Shown in pieces: positions 34,349-43,923 of a stretch of 64,000 nucleotides of DNA. The translations under genes and the position numbers were made by a program. The notes under the pieces were generated by a model that had not been told where the DNA came from, ran no database searches, and saw only the letters and a list, made by a program, of their open reading frames with translations. Source of the DNA: Gemmatimonadota bacterium (lineage in GTDB: Bacteria > Gemmatimonadota > Gemmatimonadetes > Longimicrobiales > Gaopeijiaceae); contig DQPL01000131.1 of assembly GCA_015664885.1 (NCBI GenBank), positions 124,001-188,000 of the forward strand, read 5' to 3'. Every line of letters begins with the position of its first letter. The stretch's first letter is position 1.

Positions 34349-36491
34349 GGGATGCCGCCATGGTGTCCGATACCCGGAGCTGCACGAGCCGGGGGAGTAT
34401 GATCTCCATGTCGTGCCTGCAGACGCCGGCCTTCTCGATCAGCTTGGTCTCGCAGACGTTGCACCGAACGCACTCCTTGAAGTCCACGACCTCGCTGCGG
34501 ATCGCGCCGGTCGGGCACCCCTGCTCGCACACCTTGCAGTGCCCGCACTGTTCGACGCGGCGGATGCGTTTCAGCGAGATCAGCGAGCCGATCGCGAGCG
34601 CCGCACCGAGCGGGCACACGTACCGGCAGTAAAAGCGCGGCACGATCGCGGACGCGACCAGAAAGCTCAGCGCGATGCCCCACAACAGGACCGAGGTGCT
34701 CGGGAAGAAGACCGTGCCGAACGGCTCCACGTATTGGTACAGACTGACGTGGCTGCCGGCGATGGCGGGGATCAGGATCCCGGCAAGCAGGGCGTATTTC
34801 ACCCACAGCGCGCGGTCGTGCACAGCTTGCGGCACCTTCTTGCGGAAGCGCGCGGGCACGACGTTTTCGAGCAGGTCCTGCAGGGCGCCGAACGGGCATA
34901 GGAAGCCGCAGAAGATGCGACCGAAGAGCACCGTCGTAATCACCGTGAAGGTGACCATGAGTAGGAGCGCCAGGTCGTCGAAGTACACGGAAGGTCCAGC
35001 CCAGATGCCGCTCGTGATGTGAGAGACGGACAGGAATCCCCCGTCGATCCAGCCAAGGAAAACGAGCGTGACGGCGAGGGAGACTGCGCGCATCGATCGC
35101 TTTTTCATGAAGAAGGCGAGCGTGGCGAGCAGCAGCACCACGGCTGTCGCGCCCAGCCGCTTCACTTGAGTTCGTTCGAGAGCACGCGCGAGGATGGTCT
35201 CGTCCTCGACATATACGAGGTCGAGCTCGCCGAGGTTCGAGGCCGGGGCGAGCGAAGCGGTGGTCGTGCCGAGCGCGTCGGCCGAGGATGCTGCCCCCGG
35301 TCCCTCCGCGGCTGAGGTCGTCACGGAAGCGGTACTGCCCTCGACGGTGGCCGCTGGCACGCTGGACGCTGCGTCGCTCGGTGATTCGACCGTCCCCGGC
35401 ACTGTCTCTTCCAGGTCCCTGTCAGCCTCGACCGCCTGAGCTGCCGCCACGAGCGCATCGGCCGCGGCTCCACGACGCGCCTCGAGCGTGAGGTACTCGA
35501 CCGCGAAGAGCTCCAGGTTCGGCCGCAGATCGAACAGGATCTCGAACGGCCTGGTGATGTCGATGCGTGCGTCCAGGATCATGGCGCCCGTGAGCCGTAC
35601 CTGGTCGTACATGACGCCGCCCGCGGCCAATCCAAAAGGAAGAACCTGGCCTTCGGGAGTCGGGATCGTGTCACCGTCTTGAACGACCGACCACCCTTCC
35701 CGCCTGAAGTACCGGAGCCGCGGGCCGTCCACGCCATACGCGAAGACATGCCCACCCCCCAAGAACTCGCGCGCGCGGTACGCGCTAGCCAAAGCGTCCG
35801 TGCCGACGAGGCGCTCGCCGAACGCATCGTCGAACAGGTGCACCAGCGACATCTCCGCCATGCCGATGCGGCTGTTCACGACCATCACCTTCACGAGCTC
35901 GGTTTCGCGTAGCTCCAACCACGAGAGTGCGTTCGCGTCCTCGATGACTCCGGGGGCTCTAGCCACCCGCGTGAAGTACGCCTCGGCCACCCGGCGAGCC
36001 GCGTTGCGCATGCCCAGCGAGATCGCCCGCACGCTGACTGTCGCGCGCGAGATGCTTTCTACGTCCCGGAAGGGCCGGAACGCCTCTCCGATGTGCTTGT
36101 CCGCGTATTGCTCCTGAAAACCGTAGGGCCGCAGGAAGTCGCCGCGACTACTACGCATCGACTCTACGTAGTCCGTAATGCGCATGCCGGTCAGGCGCCC
36201 GTCGAGGCCGAGACCCACCAGCATTCCGATGGGGGCGCTATACCCGCTTCTCTCTGGGGGGACGTCGGCGGTATGGAAGACGTAGCCGACCAGGCTCTCC
36301 GTTCCGGAACCGGCGCTGAACGCCTGCATTACTGTGGGATCCGTGCCCCACTCCACGAAGCGGTCCGCACCCGGCATCACCGCGTGCATCAGGTCTTCTG
36401 ATACGTCCCGTATGCGCTGAGCGGCCACCTCGGCGGGGATCAGCAAGGCGAGGGAGAGCGCGCACCACAAGGTGCGAGAGATGAGCGTCAT
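34341..36491 (-). CDS. NosR/NirI-like FMN and iron-sulfur membrane protein
   Basis: A 716-residue protein. After a signal peptide (ending EVAAQ) comes a periplasmic FMN-binding domain; the likely flavinylation site is Thr151 in 'VESISRATVS', where the usual Gly of S-G-A-T is Arg. A variable Ala/Ser/Thr-rich linker leads to about five TM helices with Cys motifs 'CGFLCPFGAL' and 'CRYVCPLGAAL', then two ferredoxin-type clusters, 'CGHCKVCEQGCPTG' and 'CVRCNVCETKLIEK', of which the second looks incomplete. NosR proteins move electrons across the membrane to periplasmic reductases. There is no nosZ in the window. The start at 36491 gives the cleanest signal. ApbE is coupled downstream. Confidence 0.88.
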   Translation of the reverse strand: MTLISRTLWCALSLALLIPAEVAAQRIRDVSEDLMHAVMPGADRFVEWGTDPTVMQAFSAGSGTESLVGYVFHTADVPPERSGYSAPIGMLVGLGLDGRLTGMRITDYVESMRSSRGDFLRPYGFQEQYADKHIGEAFRPFRDVESISRATVSVRAISLGMRNAARRVAEAYFTRVARAPGVIEDANALSWLELRETELVKVMVVNSRIGMAEMSLVHLFDDAFGERLVGTDALASAYRAREFLGGGHVFAYGVDGPRLRYFRREGWSVVQDGDTIPTPEGQVLPFGLAAGGVMYDQVRLTGAMILDARIDITRPFEILFDLRPNLELFAVEYLTLEARRGAAADALVAAAQAVEADRDLEETVPGTVESPSDAASSVPAATVEGSTASVTTSAAEGPGAASSADALGTTTASLAPASNLGELDLVYVEDETILARALERTQVKRLGATAVVLLLATLAFFMKKRSMRAVSLAVTLVFLGWIDGGFLSVSHITSGIWAGPSVYFDDLALLLMVTFTVITTVLFGRIFCGFLCPFGALQDLLENVVPARFRKKVPQAVHDRALWVKYALLAGILIPAIAGSHVSLYQYVEPFGTVFFPSTSVLLWGIALSFLVASAIVPRFYCRYVCPLGAALAIGSLISLKRIRRVEQCGHCKVCEQGCPTGAIRSEVVDFKECVRCNVCETKLIEKAGVCRHDMEIILPRLVQLRVSDTMAASRG

Positions 36492-36516
36492 AGGGCGAAG
36501 GCCTAGCGCGCAACCG

Positions 36517-38256
36517 CTAGCGCGCGACCGCCATCCCGTCCTTGTGAGGCGTCGAGCCACCTGTCATCACACCGGTCTCGGCGTTGAACATGATTCCCTG
36601 GGCACCGCCGACGCCTCCTCGCGTTGTTCTGCGGCGGATCTCATGACCCCATGCCTCTAACTGCATCAACACATCTTCGCTGATCCCCGGCTCGACCGTG
36701 ACCCTCATGCCACTGTTGTGATTGATGCGCGGGATCTCGACCGCCTGCTGCATGTTCATGCCGAACTCGACCACGTTCAGGAAGATCTGAACGTGCTGCT
36801 GCGGCTGCACCGAGCCACCCATCGCGCCGAAGGTCATGAAGAACTCGCCGTCCTTGAACGCCATGGCCGGGATGATGGTGTGGAAGGGGCGCTTGTGCGG
36901 CTCGACGACGTTGGCGTGGCCCGGCTCGCGAGAGAAGAGTCCACCTCGGTTCTGGAGCGTGTAGCCGGTGCCGGGAGGCACCAGACCGGAGCCGAAGCTT
37001 GAAAAGAGACTATAGATGAACGACACAGCATTGTGGTCTGCGTCCATGACCTCGAGCAGGATCGTGTCGCCGTCCCCATTGAGGCCGGACTCCGGGCGCT
37101 CCATGGCTCTGGTCGCATCGATGCGCTGGAACTGACTGCGCGCGTACTCGGTGGAGATCATCTCCTGGATGGGCAGATCGTTGAACTCGGGGTCCGCGTT
37201 CCACTTGTCGATATCCGCGTAGGCCAACTTCTTGGCCTCGATGAAATGGTGCAGGTACTCGGCGGAGTTGTGGCCCAGGGCACCCATGTCGACGTTGCCC
37301 AGGATCTTGACCATTTCCAGCGCCGCGATGCCCTGGCCGTTCGGCGGCAGCTCGTACAGGCGGTAGTTCTCGTAGTCGGCGTATATGGGTTCGACCCACG
37401 TCGAGGTATGATCCGCGAAGTCCTTCATGGTGAAGAAGCCGTCGTGCTCGTTCGAGTAGGCGACCATCGTCTCGGCAAGGGAGCCCTTGTAGAACGCGTC
37501 CCGACCCTCTGCTGCGAGCAGTCTGAACGTGTTGGCCAGGTCGGGATTCCGGAACACATCCCCCGCTCGGGGTGCCCGCTCACCATCGATGAGCCAGGTG
37601 GCTCTGGTCGACGGTTCCGTGCTTCTCTCGAGCCCCCGCCATTCACTCGCGATGATCGGTGATACCGGAAAGCCGTGCTCGGCATAGTAGATCGCGGGCT
37701 GTAGCACCTCGGCCATGCTCATGGTGCCGTACTTCTCCAGCACCTCGAACCAGCCATCCACCGCGCCGGGAACCGTCACGGAATAGATGCCGCGAATCCG
37801 GTCCATGTCGTGCTTGTCGAGCTTCTCGTTGAGCGCCTCGAGCGTCATGGCATACGGTGCGCGACCACTCGCGTTGAGGCCGATCAGCTTCTTCTCGGCA
37901 GCGATGTAGACCATGATGAACGCGTCCCCGCCCAAGCTCGTGCTGTGCGGTTCGACCACCGTGAGCACAGCCGCCGTCGCGACGGCTGCGTCGATGGCGT
38001 TCCCGCCCGCCGCGAGGATGTCGAGACCGGCGTTCGACGCGAGAGGCTGACTCGTGGCCACTACACCACGCAGGCCAGAGACTGGAGACCGCAGTGTCTC
38101 GTATTCAAAAGTCTTTGGAGTCTCGGACCTGGATACCCGGTCAGCCTGCCCTCCTGCTTGTTGTGCTTCTGCCCGCTCGAGACCGAGGCTGAGCAGGAGG
38201 CATGGCAGCAGTGCGAGCACGGTCACGAAGCGACGCTCGAGCATGGAGTTCAGCAT
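36517..38256 (-). CDS. ggt: Gamma-glutamyltransferase
   Basis: A 579-residue periplasmic enzyme that cleaves gamma-glutamyl bonds, for example in glutathione. It is made as a precursor that self-cleaves before a Thr. The signal peptide ends near RAEAQ. Landmarks are 'SNAGLDILAAGGNAIDAAVA', 'GVVATSQPLAS', and the processing site 'GDGDTILLEVMDADHNAVS', with Thr398 as the likely nucleophile, followed by 'FGAMGGSVQPQQHVQIF'. The start at 38256 is preferred because GAGGG lies upstream; the ATG 12 bases earlier is possible. The gene lies 25 bases before the NosR-like start and 65 bases after the oxidase gene, so it likely shares a transcript. Products (Glu, Cys-Gly) would feed amino-acid use. Confidence 0.92.
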   Translation of the reverse strand: MLNSMLERRFVTVLALLPCLLLSLGLERAEAQQAGGQADRVSRSETPKTFEYETLRSPVSGLRGVVATSQPLASNAGLDILAAGGNAIDAAVATAAVLTVVEPHSTSLGGDAFIMVYIAAEKKLIGLNASGRAPYAMTLEALNEKLDKHDMDRIRGIYSVTVPGAVDGWFEVLEKYGTMSMAEVLQPAIYYAEHGFPVSPIIASEWRGLERSTEPSTRATWLIDGERAPRAGDVFRNPDLANTFRLLAAEGRDAFYKGSLAETMVAYSNEHDGFFTMKDFADHTSTWVEPIYADYENYRLYELPPNGQGIAALEMVKILGNVDMGALGHNSAEYLHHFIEAKKLAYADIDKWNADPEFNDLPIQEMISTEYARSQFQRIDATRAMERPESGLNGDGDTILLEVMDADHNAVSFIYSLFSSFGSGLVPPGTGYTLQNRGGLFSREPGHANVVEPHKRPFHTIIPAMAFKDGEFFMTFGAMGGSVQPQQHVQIFLNVVEFGMNMQQAVEIPRINHNSGMRVTVEPGISEDVLMQLEAWGHEIRRRTTRGGVGGAQGIMFNAETGVMTGGSTPHKDGMAVAR

Positions 38257-38333
38257 GGTTTCCCTCATGTGGCTTTCGGGATTTTCACGACAATAGTATG
38301 ACCCTCAAGTCTGCGGCGCTGTTCAGAGCCCCC

Positions 38334-39434
38334 TCATTCCATATCTGCGAAGAATTGCGTGAGACCGTCCATCACGCGCTGCGCTTCTGTCGCGTTCGGC
38401 TCCAGTGACGATTCGCCGCGCTCCCAGGTCTGACCCAGAAGGATGCCGTCCTGTCGAGGAATCATGGACAGACCGCTGGCACCTATGAGGTAGTCCACCT
38501 CCGGCTGCGGCAACAAGACCGTGAGTTGACCCTTGATGGGTATGAGTTCGTCGTCACCGAACAGCTCCTTGGAGCCCAAGCCGGTGCAGTTCACGATCAG
38601 TGCTTCGGGCAGAGCCAGCAGCGCTTGCAGGCTGTCGAAGTCGCGCACGACTAGGTCACCTCCCGCCAGCAGAACATCGCGCAGCACCGCATCCAGATAG
38701 CGCGATGGCTCGATGAGCATGGTCCAGAAGCGTCGGGCATAGGCTCGCGGGAAGGGATGCTCGCCCGGGCCTAGCTGCACGTTCTCCGGCGCCAGGTCTC
38801 CTAGTGGGTCTGGACTGGACGGTTCTGCCGGCAGCGTCTCCGACAAAGCGTATCGTTCGATCCAACGAACGCCGTAGTGGTCGCTGACGAGATCCTGGAA
38901 GTAGCGATGAGCCAGGCGCGCCGCGCGGCGTTGTTGGGCGAGATAGGCCGGCGTGCGCATGTCGGTGTCGCCACCGATCCCGGCCGAAAACCAGGCCGCG
39001 GACATGTTGGACGTCGTTCTCGGGGGCACGTCCTTGGCGTAGATCGTCACGTCCAGGCCATGTCTCTGGAGGAGTCGCGCCGTAGCGAGGCCGACGGCCC
39101 CGCAGCCAATGACGGCGGCCCTGGTCTCACCAGTCTTGAGCGCCTCTTCCATCGCCAGATGCGCCGTGCCCCACGACATCGAGACGCCGTTCGAGCCGTG
39201 GCCGTAGTTGTGCACAACGGTCGTTTCGTCGAAGCGCTCGACCTCGAGGCGGAATCCGGACCTGCGAAACGGACGCAAGCCGACGGTGGTCCGGATCACC
39301 CGCTCGGGGGACACGTTGACCTTGGCGAAGTGCCTCGAGGGGCTGGTGGCTCGCGCACAACTGCCCAGGCTCGCCCCCAATACGGCGACGCCGGCTACCT
39401 TCAGCAACTGACGGCGATCGAGCTTGCTATCCAT
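38334..39434 (-). CDS. D-amino-acid-oxidase-like flavoprotein with permuted C-terminal motif
   Basis: A 366-residue FAD oxidoreductase with a Tat lipoprotein-like signal ('DRRQLLKVAGVAVLG', then 'LGSC'). The FAD Rossmann motif 'AAVIGCGAVGLATARLL' lies at 107-122, not at the start. Before it, at 52-92, is the stretch that normally closes D-amino-acid oxidase: 'VGLRPFRRSGFRLEVE' and 'VVHNYGHGSNGVSMSWGTA'. The rest follows the usual order ('NCTGLGSKELFGDD', 'SMIPRQDGILLGQTWE') and ends where that motif is expected. This reads as a circular permutation. It probably oxidises a D-amino acid or sarcosine-like substrate in the periplasm. Confidence 0.82.
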   Translation of the reverse strand: MDSKLDRRQLLKVAGVAVLGASLGSCARATSPSRHFAKVNVSPERVIRTTVGLRPFRRSGFRLEVERFDETTVVHNYGHGSNGVSMSWGTAHLAMEEALKTGETRAAVIGCGAVGLATARLLQRHGLDVTIYAKDVPPRTTSNMSAAWFSAGIGGDTDMRTPAYLAQQRRAARLAHRYFQDLVSDHYGVRWIERYALSETLPAEPSSPDPLGDLAPENVQLGPGEHPFPRAYARRFWTMLIEPSRYLDAVLRDVLLAGGDLVVRDFDSLQALLALPEALIVNCTGLGSKELFGDDELIPIKGQLTVLLPQPEVDYLIGASGLSMIPRQDGILLGQTWERGESSLEPNATEAQRVMDGLTQFFADME

Positions 39435-39555
39435 AAGACGCGTCCTCCCTCGCCCACATTGCTACGCTCATCAGTTGGTGGCAATTGCCTGCGTCTCCGC
39501 GGCGACCCCACTTTGTGCGCTCGGCCCGCACCCCGAGGTGACCGAAGGAGAAGTC

Positions 39556-41433
39556 ATGCGCTCTACCCGTCTGATGATCACAAGCGTCGCATTGCTCGCA
39601 TCAGTTGTCGTCGAGTCGGCATGCGCCCCGCAAGAAGTCGAAGCACCGATGGCCGTCGACTGGCCGATGTATCGAGGCAACCTGGCTGGAACCGGGTATT
39701 CGCCACTGACGCAAATCACGACGGGGAATGTCGCGGAGCTGGCCGGCGCCTGGACCTACTCCCTGCGCAGTGCTCCGCCGACCGGCGCTGACGGCTCGAG
39801 CCAGACCCGCCAGCGAGAGCCGAACTCGCAGGTCACGCCGATCGTGGTCGGCGACGTCATGTACCTGTCTGCCGTGGACCGCGTGGTCGCGCTGGATCCA
39901 ACGACAGGTGCAGAGATCTGGCAGCACGCGGTCGAAGACGGCGCGCCCTCGCGGCGCGGCGTGGCGTACTGGGCCGGCGAGGACGGCACGCCCGCCCGCA
40001 TCATCTTCACGGCGGGGACACGGCTGGTAGCGATCGACGCAGCGACCGGCGCGCTGGCGGCGGACTTCGGCCAGGGCGGCGAGGTCGACATGGTGATCCC
40101 CTACAACTCGGTGCCGCTGGTGTACGAGAACATCGTCGTGGTCGGTGCGAATACGCCGCGCGGGACCAGTGGGGGCATCGGTAACGCACGCGCATTCGAC
40201 GCACGCACGGGCGCCAAGCTCTGGGAGTTCAGCTCCGTTCCGCAGCCGGGGAGCGTTGGACACGACACCTGGGAGGGTGACAGCTGGCAGGGCCGTCTCG
40301 GAGCCAACGCCTGGCCATTCTACTGGACTGTGGACGAGCAGCGCGGACACGTGTACCTGCCGCTCGCCTCGCCCATCCCTTTCGCATACGGCGGAGACCG
40401 CACGGGCGCCAACCTGTTCGCGAACTCGCTGGTCGCAGTCGACGTGCGGAGTGGTGAATATGTCTGGCACTTCCAGACCATCCATCACGACCTGTGGGAT
40501 CACGACCCGCCTGCGCCCCCCGTGCTCTTCCCCATCACGCGGGCCGGTAGCACGGTCGACGCACTCGGCGTAACCACCAAGTCCGGGTACATCTACATCC
40601 TCGATCGCGAGACAGGTGAGCCGATCTTCGGCGTTGAAGAGCGCGCGGTGCCGGCGAGTGATGTTCCCGGTGAGGTGACCTATCCGACCCAGCCATTTCC
40701 AGTGAAGCCTCAGGCGCTGGCGCGGACCAGTTACGAGCCGAGCGACATAGTCACCGCCGAGGACACGTCACCGGCACACGCCGCGGCGTGTGCCGAGCTG
40801 GTGGCAAGCGTGGGAGAGATCTACAACGAGGGCGCATTCTCGCCGTGGGTGTACCGCGAGGAAGGCGCGTCGCCCAGGGCCACTCTGCTGTTCCCTGGAC
40901 TGGTCGGCGGGCCCAACTGGGGTGGCCCCGCGTTCGATCCCAACTCCGGATACGTCTTCGTCTTCAGCCAGGATGCGGGTTCTTTCGCCTGGGTGGAGGA
41001 GGCGCCCGAAGGCTCGGCCGTGCCCTACCGGCGGAACGGCCCCCGACCTTCGGGCTTCGACGTGCGCATGGGGGATGCACGCTGGCCGTGCCAGAAGCCG
41101 CCCTGGGGCCGCATGACCGCCATCGACGGCTCGACCGGTGACATCGTGTGGGAACGCGCCGTCGGCATCACCGAAGGGCTACCCGCGGACCGGCAGAACA
41201 CCGGTCGGCCTGGGCGTGCAGCTGCGATCGTAACGGCCGGGGGCTTGCTGTTCGTGGCATCGACCGACGACAACCGTCTGCGCGCACTTGAAGCCGAGAC
41301 CGGCCGGGAACTCTGGGTGGTCACCTTGGAGCGGAGAGGCAACGCCGATCCCATGACGTACCTGGGCGCGGACGGGGCGCAGTATGTGGTGATCGTGGCT
41401 ACGGATGCCGTGGTGGCGTACAAGCTGCCGTAG
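39556..41433 (+). CDS. PQQ-dependent dehydrogenase, membrane-glucose-dehydrogenase-like
   Basis: A 625-residue exported quinoprotein without a cytochrome domain. The signal ends near 'VVESACAP'. The propeller opens 'DWPMYRGNLAGTGYSPLTQI' and carries 'TPIVVGDVMYLSAVDRVVAL', 'WHFQTIHHDLWDHDPPAPP' and 'GGPNWGGPAFDPNSGYVFV', typical of the PQQ glucose/quinate dehydrogenase group; Asp in 'LWDHD' is the likely catalytic base. AAGGAG lies 6 bases before the ATG at 39556; open sequence upstream overlaps the divergent gene and has no support. It would reduce quinone or a separate cytochrome. The sugar or alcohol substrate is not known. Confidence 0.87.
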   Translation: MRSTRLMITSVALLASVVVESACAPQEVEAPMAVDWPMYRGNLAGTGYSPLTQITTGNVAELAGAWTYSLRSAPPTGADGSSQTRQREPNSQVTPIVVGDVMYLSAVDRVVALDPTTGAEIWQHAVEDGAPSRRGVAYWAGEDGTPARIIFTAGTRLVAIDAATGALAADFGQGGEVDMVIPYNSVPLVYENIVVVGANTPRGTSGGIGNARAFDARTGAKLWEFSSVPQPGSVGHDTWEGDSWQGRLGANAWPFYWTVDEQRGHVYLPLASPIPFAYGGDRTGANLFANSLVAVDVRSGEYVWHFQTIHHDLWDHDPPAPPVLFPITRAGSTVDALGVTTKSGYIYILDRETGEPIFGVEERAVPASDVPGEVTYPTQPFPVKPQALARTSYEPSDIVTAEDTSPAHAAACAELVASVGEIYNEGAFSPWVYREEGASPRATLLFPGLVGGPNWGGPAFDPNSGYVFVFSQDAGSFAWVEEAPEGSAVPYRRNGPRPSGFDVRMGDARWPCQKPPWGRMTAIDGSTGDIVWERAVGITEGLPADRQNTGRPGRAAAIVTAGGLLFVASTDDNRLRALEAETGRELWVVTLERRGNADPMTYLGADGAQYVVIVATDAVVAYKLP

Positions 41434-41464
41434 ACTCAGTCCCGCGCCCTAAACGTGCCGAAGT

Positions 41465-41495
41465 GGCGACCCCGCATCCAAGTTGCGGGGCCGCC
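41465..41495. terminator. Bidirectional terminator-like hairpin
   Basis: GGCGACCCCGCA (41465-41476) pairs with TGCGGGGCCGCC (41484-41495) with one mismatch and a 7-base loop. It lies in the 68-base gap between two convergent genes (ending at 41433 and 41502). No T-run is seen on either side. Confidence 0.55.
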
Positions 41496-41501
41496 CTCCT
41501 G

Positions 41502-43796
41502 CTAGTACGCCAGCGGTCCCGGCCGTATCTGGAACTTGACGATCTTGCTCGACGTTCCCGCCCCACCCTCGATGTGCCACGGCGCATTCGTACCGAAGTC
41601 GGCCCAAACGCCACGCCCCTTCCATCCGGCGTCCGGATCGTCGATGCGACCATCCAGCCCGCGAGAGTAGAAGCCCATCGGGTACGGCACCCGCATGCGC
41701 ACCCACTCGCCGGAGTCGGGATCCAGCGCTAGCAGGGCATCGGATGTGGAGCCGTTTGCGATGGGAATGTCTTCGCCCAGCCCCAGCGTATTGAACTGGT
41801 CCACCCAGTTGTAATAGTGGAAGTCGGCACCCCCCGCGGTAACCGCATTCTTCATTTGGGGTCCCGGAGCGGGGTAGAGCGTCCAGCCCTCGGGGCAGTG
41901 CTGGCCGGTGGCTTCCGGCCCGTTCAGCACCTTGCACTTGCTGCGGTCGAAGCTAGCCAGGTGGCTGCTGCCGGAGAGAGCGGTCCAGATGATGCCATCG
42001 CGGGTGATGTCGATGCCGCGCGGCGAGAATCCCCACTGGTCCGGGGGCACGGCTGAATTCTCGAAGGGCGGCTCGTAGACCTCGGCTTTGCAGGTCAGCG
42101 GCGGATTGTCACCCAACTCCAGCCGGAAGATCCGGCCGGGCACCCCGCCCGTGCGCGCAATCCAGATGGAGTTGTCTACCGGATTCACGATGATCCCGTA
42201 TGCGAACCCGGTGAGCTGCGTGTCTAGGTTCGGATCTGCCTCACCGCGGCCTGAATTCCAAGGCTTCGTAATGCGTCCGTCGCCATTACTATCGATGACC
42301 GTGGGGCACCAGCCTTGAGCTGCCTCGGCACGCGCCGCGAGGCGCGCCGGCGCCTGGTCTCTGACGCGATCCACCAGCGCACCCGCCGGGCCGTCCCAGA
42401 GAACGCTGCTGCTCACCCAGCCGATGACGCGACTGTCCCCGCTGAAGTACATCGTATTCTCCGAGTCCTCACCTAACTGCAGATGGTGGGTCCCGAAACA
42501 CGTATCGATGAGCGTAAACTCTTCCGTATCCGGGTGGAAGACCGACGCCTGACGGCCGCTGAAATTGATGGGCGCGTACTGGGCGTACTTGTTGGACGAA
42601 CCCTCGCGGCACCACTCGGGGTTGTTCGGAGAATTGCGGATCCGGGACGTGAGCCACACGCGGCCCTCCTGATCCATCATCGGATTATGGACGTTGGCCG
42701 GACCGTTCAGGATGACCTCCTCGCCCCAGAACGCCGAGGGCTGGAAGCCGGGCGCGGTAGAAAAGTAGGACTCGGTCTCGGGGTCCCAAACGGGCACGCG
42801 CAGGTCGCGAGCCTTGTTCTTGCCAGGGTTCACGATCAGCAGCTGGTCGTCCGACATCGACACGCCATACACGGCGCCACCGGCGTTCACGGAAGGGTCG
42901 CGCTTGTCTGAGGCTACCTCGTCGTGCACGTAGGACGTGCCATCACCCCAATCCCAAAGCGTGAGCACCACGTTCCGCTCCTCACCATGGGGCCGCGGTG
43001 GCTGCGGCGGCACTTCGCCTGCCATGATGCGGTCGGTCCAGTCGGCAAACTGCGGCACGGCGCGCTCCATACCCATCCCGGCGACCTGCATGCTCATGCG
43101 CGGGCCTCGCTGGCCAAAGTTCAGCCGATGACTCCACACCTCCTCGCTGGAAGCGAAGCTGCCATCGATATGGCTGGTCTCGCGCGTGATCTGGTTGCCG
43201 AGCTGATGACAGAGCTGACAGCCCTGCTTCAAATTGTCGATCCAGGCAGCTTGTGAGCGGATATTGGTGCTGATGCCGTTGCCCGACGGGCCCGTGCCCG
43301 GAAAATCACTCTCGGACGGGACTTCCATGAGCGAGTACCAATAGCTGGCCGGATATACGCTCGCTTCCTCCTGCGGCGTCTCCGGATAATGCGCCGCCAG
43401 AACCAGGTCGTCGCCGGGCGCGGCGGCGAGTGGCTCGGAGTCGGCCAGGCCGTAGCCCCGGACCCACACTTCGTAGCTCGCGTCCGGGAGCTCAGGCAGA
43501 ACGAAGCGCCCATCGTCGTCACTCACCACAATCTTGGTGAAGCCGGTCTCGAGATCGTCGGTCTCGGCAATCACCCAGACGCCGGCCTCGGGACCGTCAC
43601 GTCCCTGCACCACGCCGCTGATGACGGCATCGTCCTCGGCCGCGCCTACCACGCTCGAAGTCCCCATGCGGTCGCCCAGCGTACAAGACGACGCTATGAG
43701 CACGACCGCCAAGCAGGCACCGAGCGAAAGCATGCGGTGCATGACGTCACGGACGGACGTGGATGGGGCGGCGGACAGCTGCGGCGTCGAGCTCAT
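41502..43796 (-). CDS. Exported propeller protein with carboxypeptidase-regulatory-like and CxxCH segments
   Basis: A 764-residue predicted lipoprotein ('VVLIASSCTLG'). First comes a carboxypeptidase-regulatory-like domain ('ISGVVQGRDGPEAGVWVIAE', then 'DDGRFVLPELPDASYEVWVRG'). Next is a segment with one heme-type motif 'CQLCHQLGNQITR'. The remaining ~500 residues form a beta-propeller of the virginiamycin B lyase-like type, with 'DGIIWTALSGSSHLASFDR' and 'NPVDNSIWIARTG' as examples. I infer an exported oxidoreductase- or lyase-like protein, but no function is known for the combination. The start at 43796 gives the lipoprotein signal; the ATG at 43742 is an alternative. Divergent from the PQQ sugar dehydrogenase gene. 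Confidence 0.72.
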   Translation of the reverse strand: MSSTPQLSAAPSTSVRDVMHRMLSLGACLAVVLIASSCTLGDRMGTSSVVGAAEDDAVISGVVQGRDGPEAGVWVIAETDDLETGFTKIVVSDDDGRFVLPELPDASYEVWVRGYGLADSEPLAAAPGDDLVLAAHYPETPQEEASVYPASYWYSLMEVPSESDFPGTGPSGNGISTNIRSQAAWIDNLKQGCQLCHQLGNQITRETSHIDGSFASSEEVWSHRLNFGQRGPRMSMQVAGMGMERAVPQFADWTDRIMAGEVPPQPPRPHGEERNVVLTLWDWGDGTSYVHDEVASDKRDPSVNAGGAVYGVSMSDDQLLIVNPGKNKARDLRVPVWDPETESYFSTAPGFQPSAFWGEEVILNGPANVHNPMMDQEGRVWLTSRIRNSPNNPEWCREGSSNKYAQYAPINFSGRQASVFHPDTEEFTLIDTCFGTHHLQLGEDSENTMYFSGDSRVIGWVSSSVLWDGPAGALVDRVRDQAPARLAARAEAAQGWCPTVIDSNGDGRITKPWNSGRGEADPNLDTQLTGFAYGIIVNPVDNSIWIARTGGVPGRIFRLELGDNPPLTCKAEVYEPPFENSAVPPDQWGFSPRGIDITRDGIIWTALSGSSHLASFDRSKCKVLNGPEATGQHCPEGWTLYPAPGPQMKNAVTAGGADFHYYNWVDQFNTLGLGEDIPIANGSTSDALLALDPDSGEWVRMRVPYPMGFYSRGLDGRIDDPDAGWKGRGVWADFGTNAPWHIEGGAGTSSKIVKFQIRPGPLAY

Positions 43797-43923
43797 GGCC
43801 AGGCCTCGTTCGAATCGAGAACGATGGTGCGGAGGAGCGGCAAAAGTAGGTGGCGGTGCGGAAGAGGGCCAACGGTGATATCTGTCCATCTTCGGGTTCG
43901 GCCACACATAGGAGTCCAGCCGC

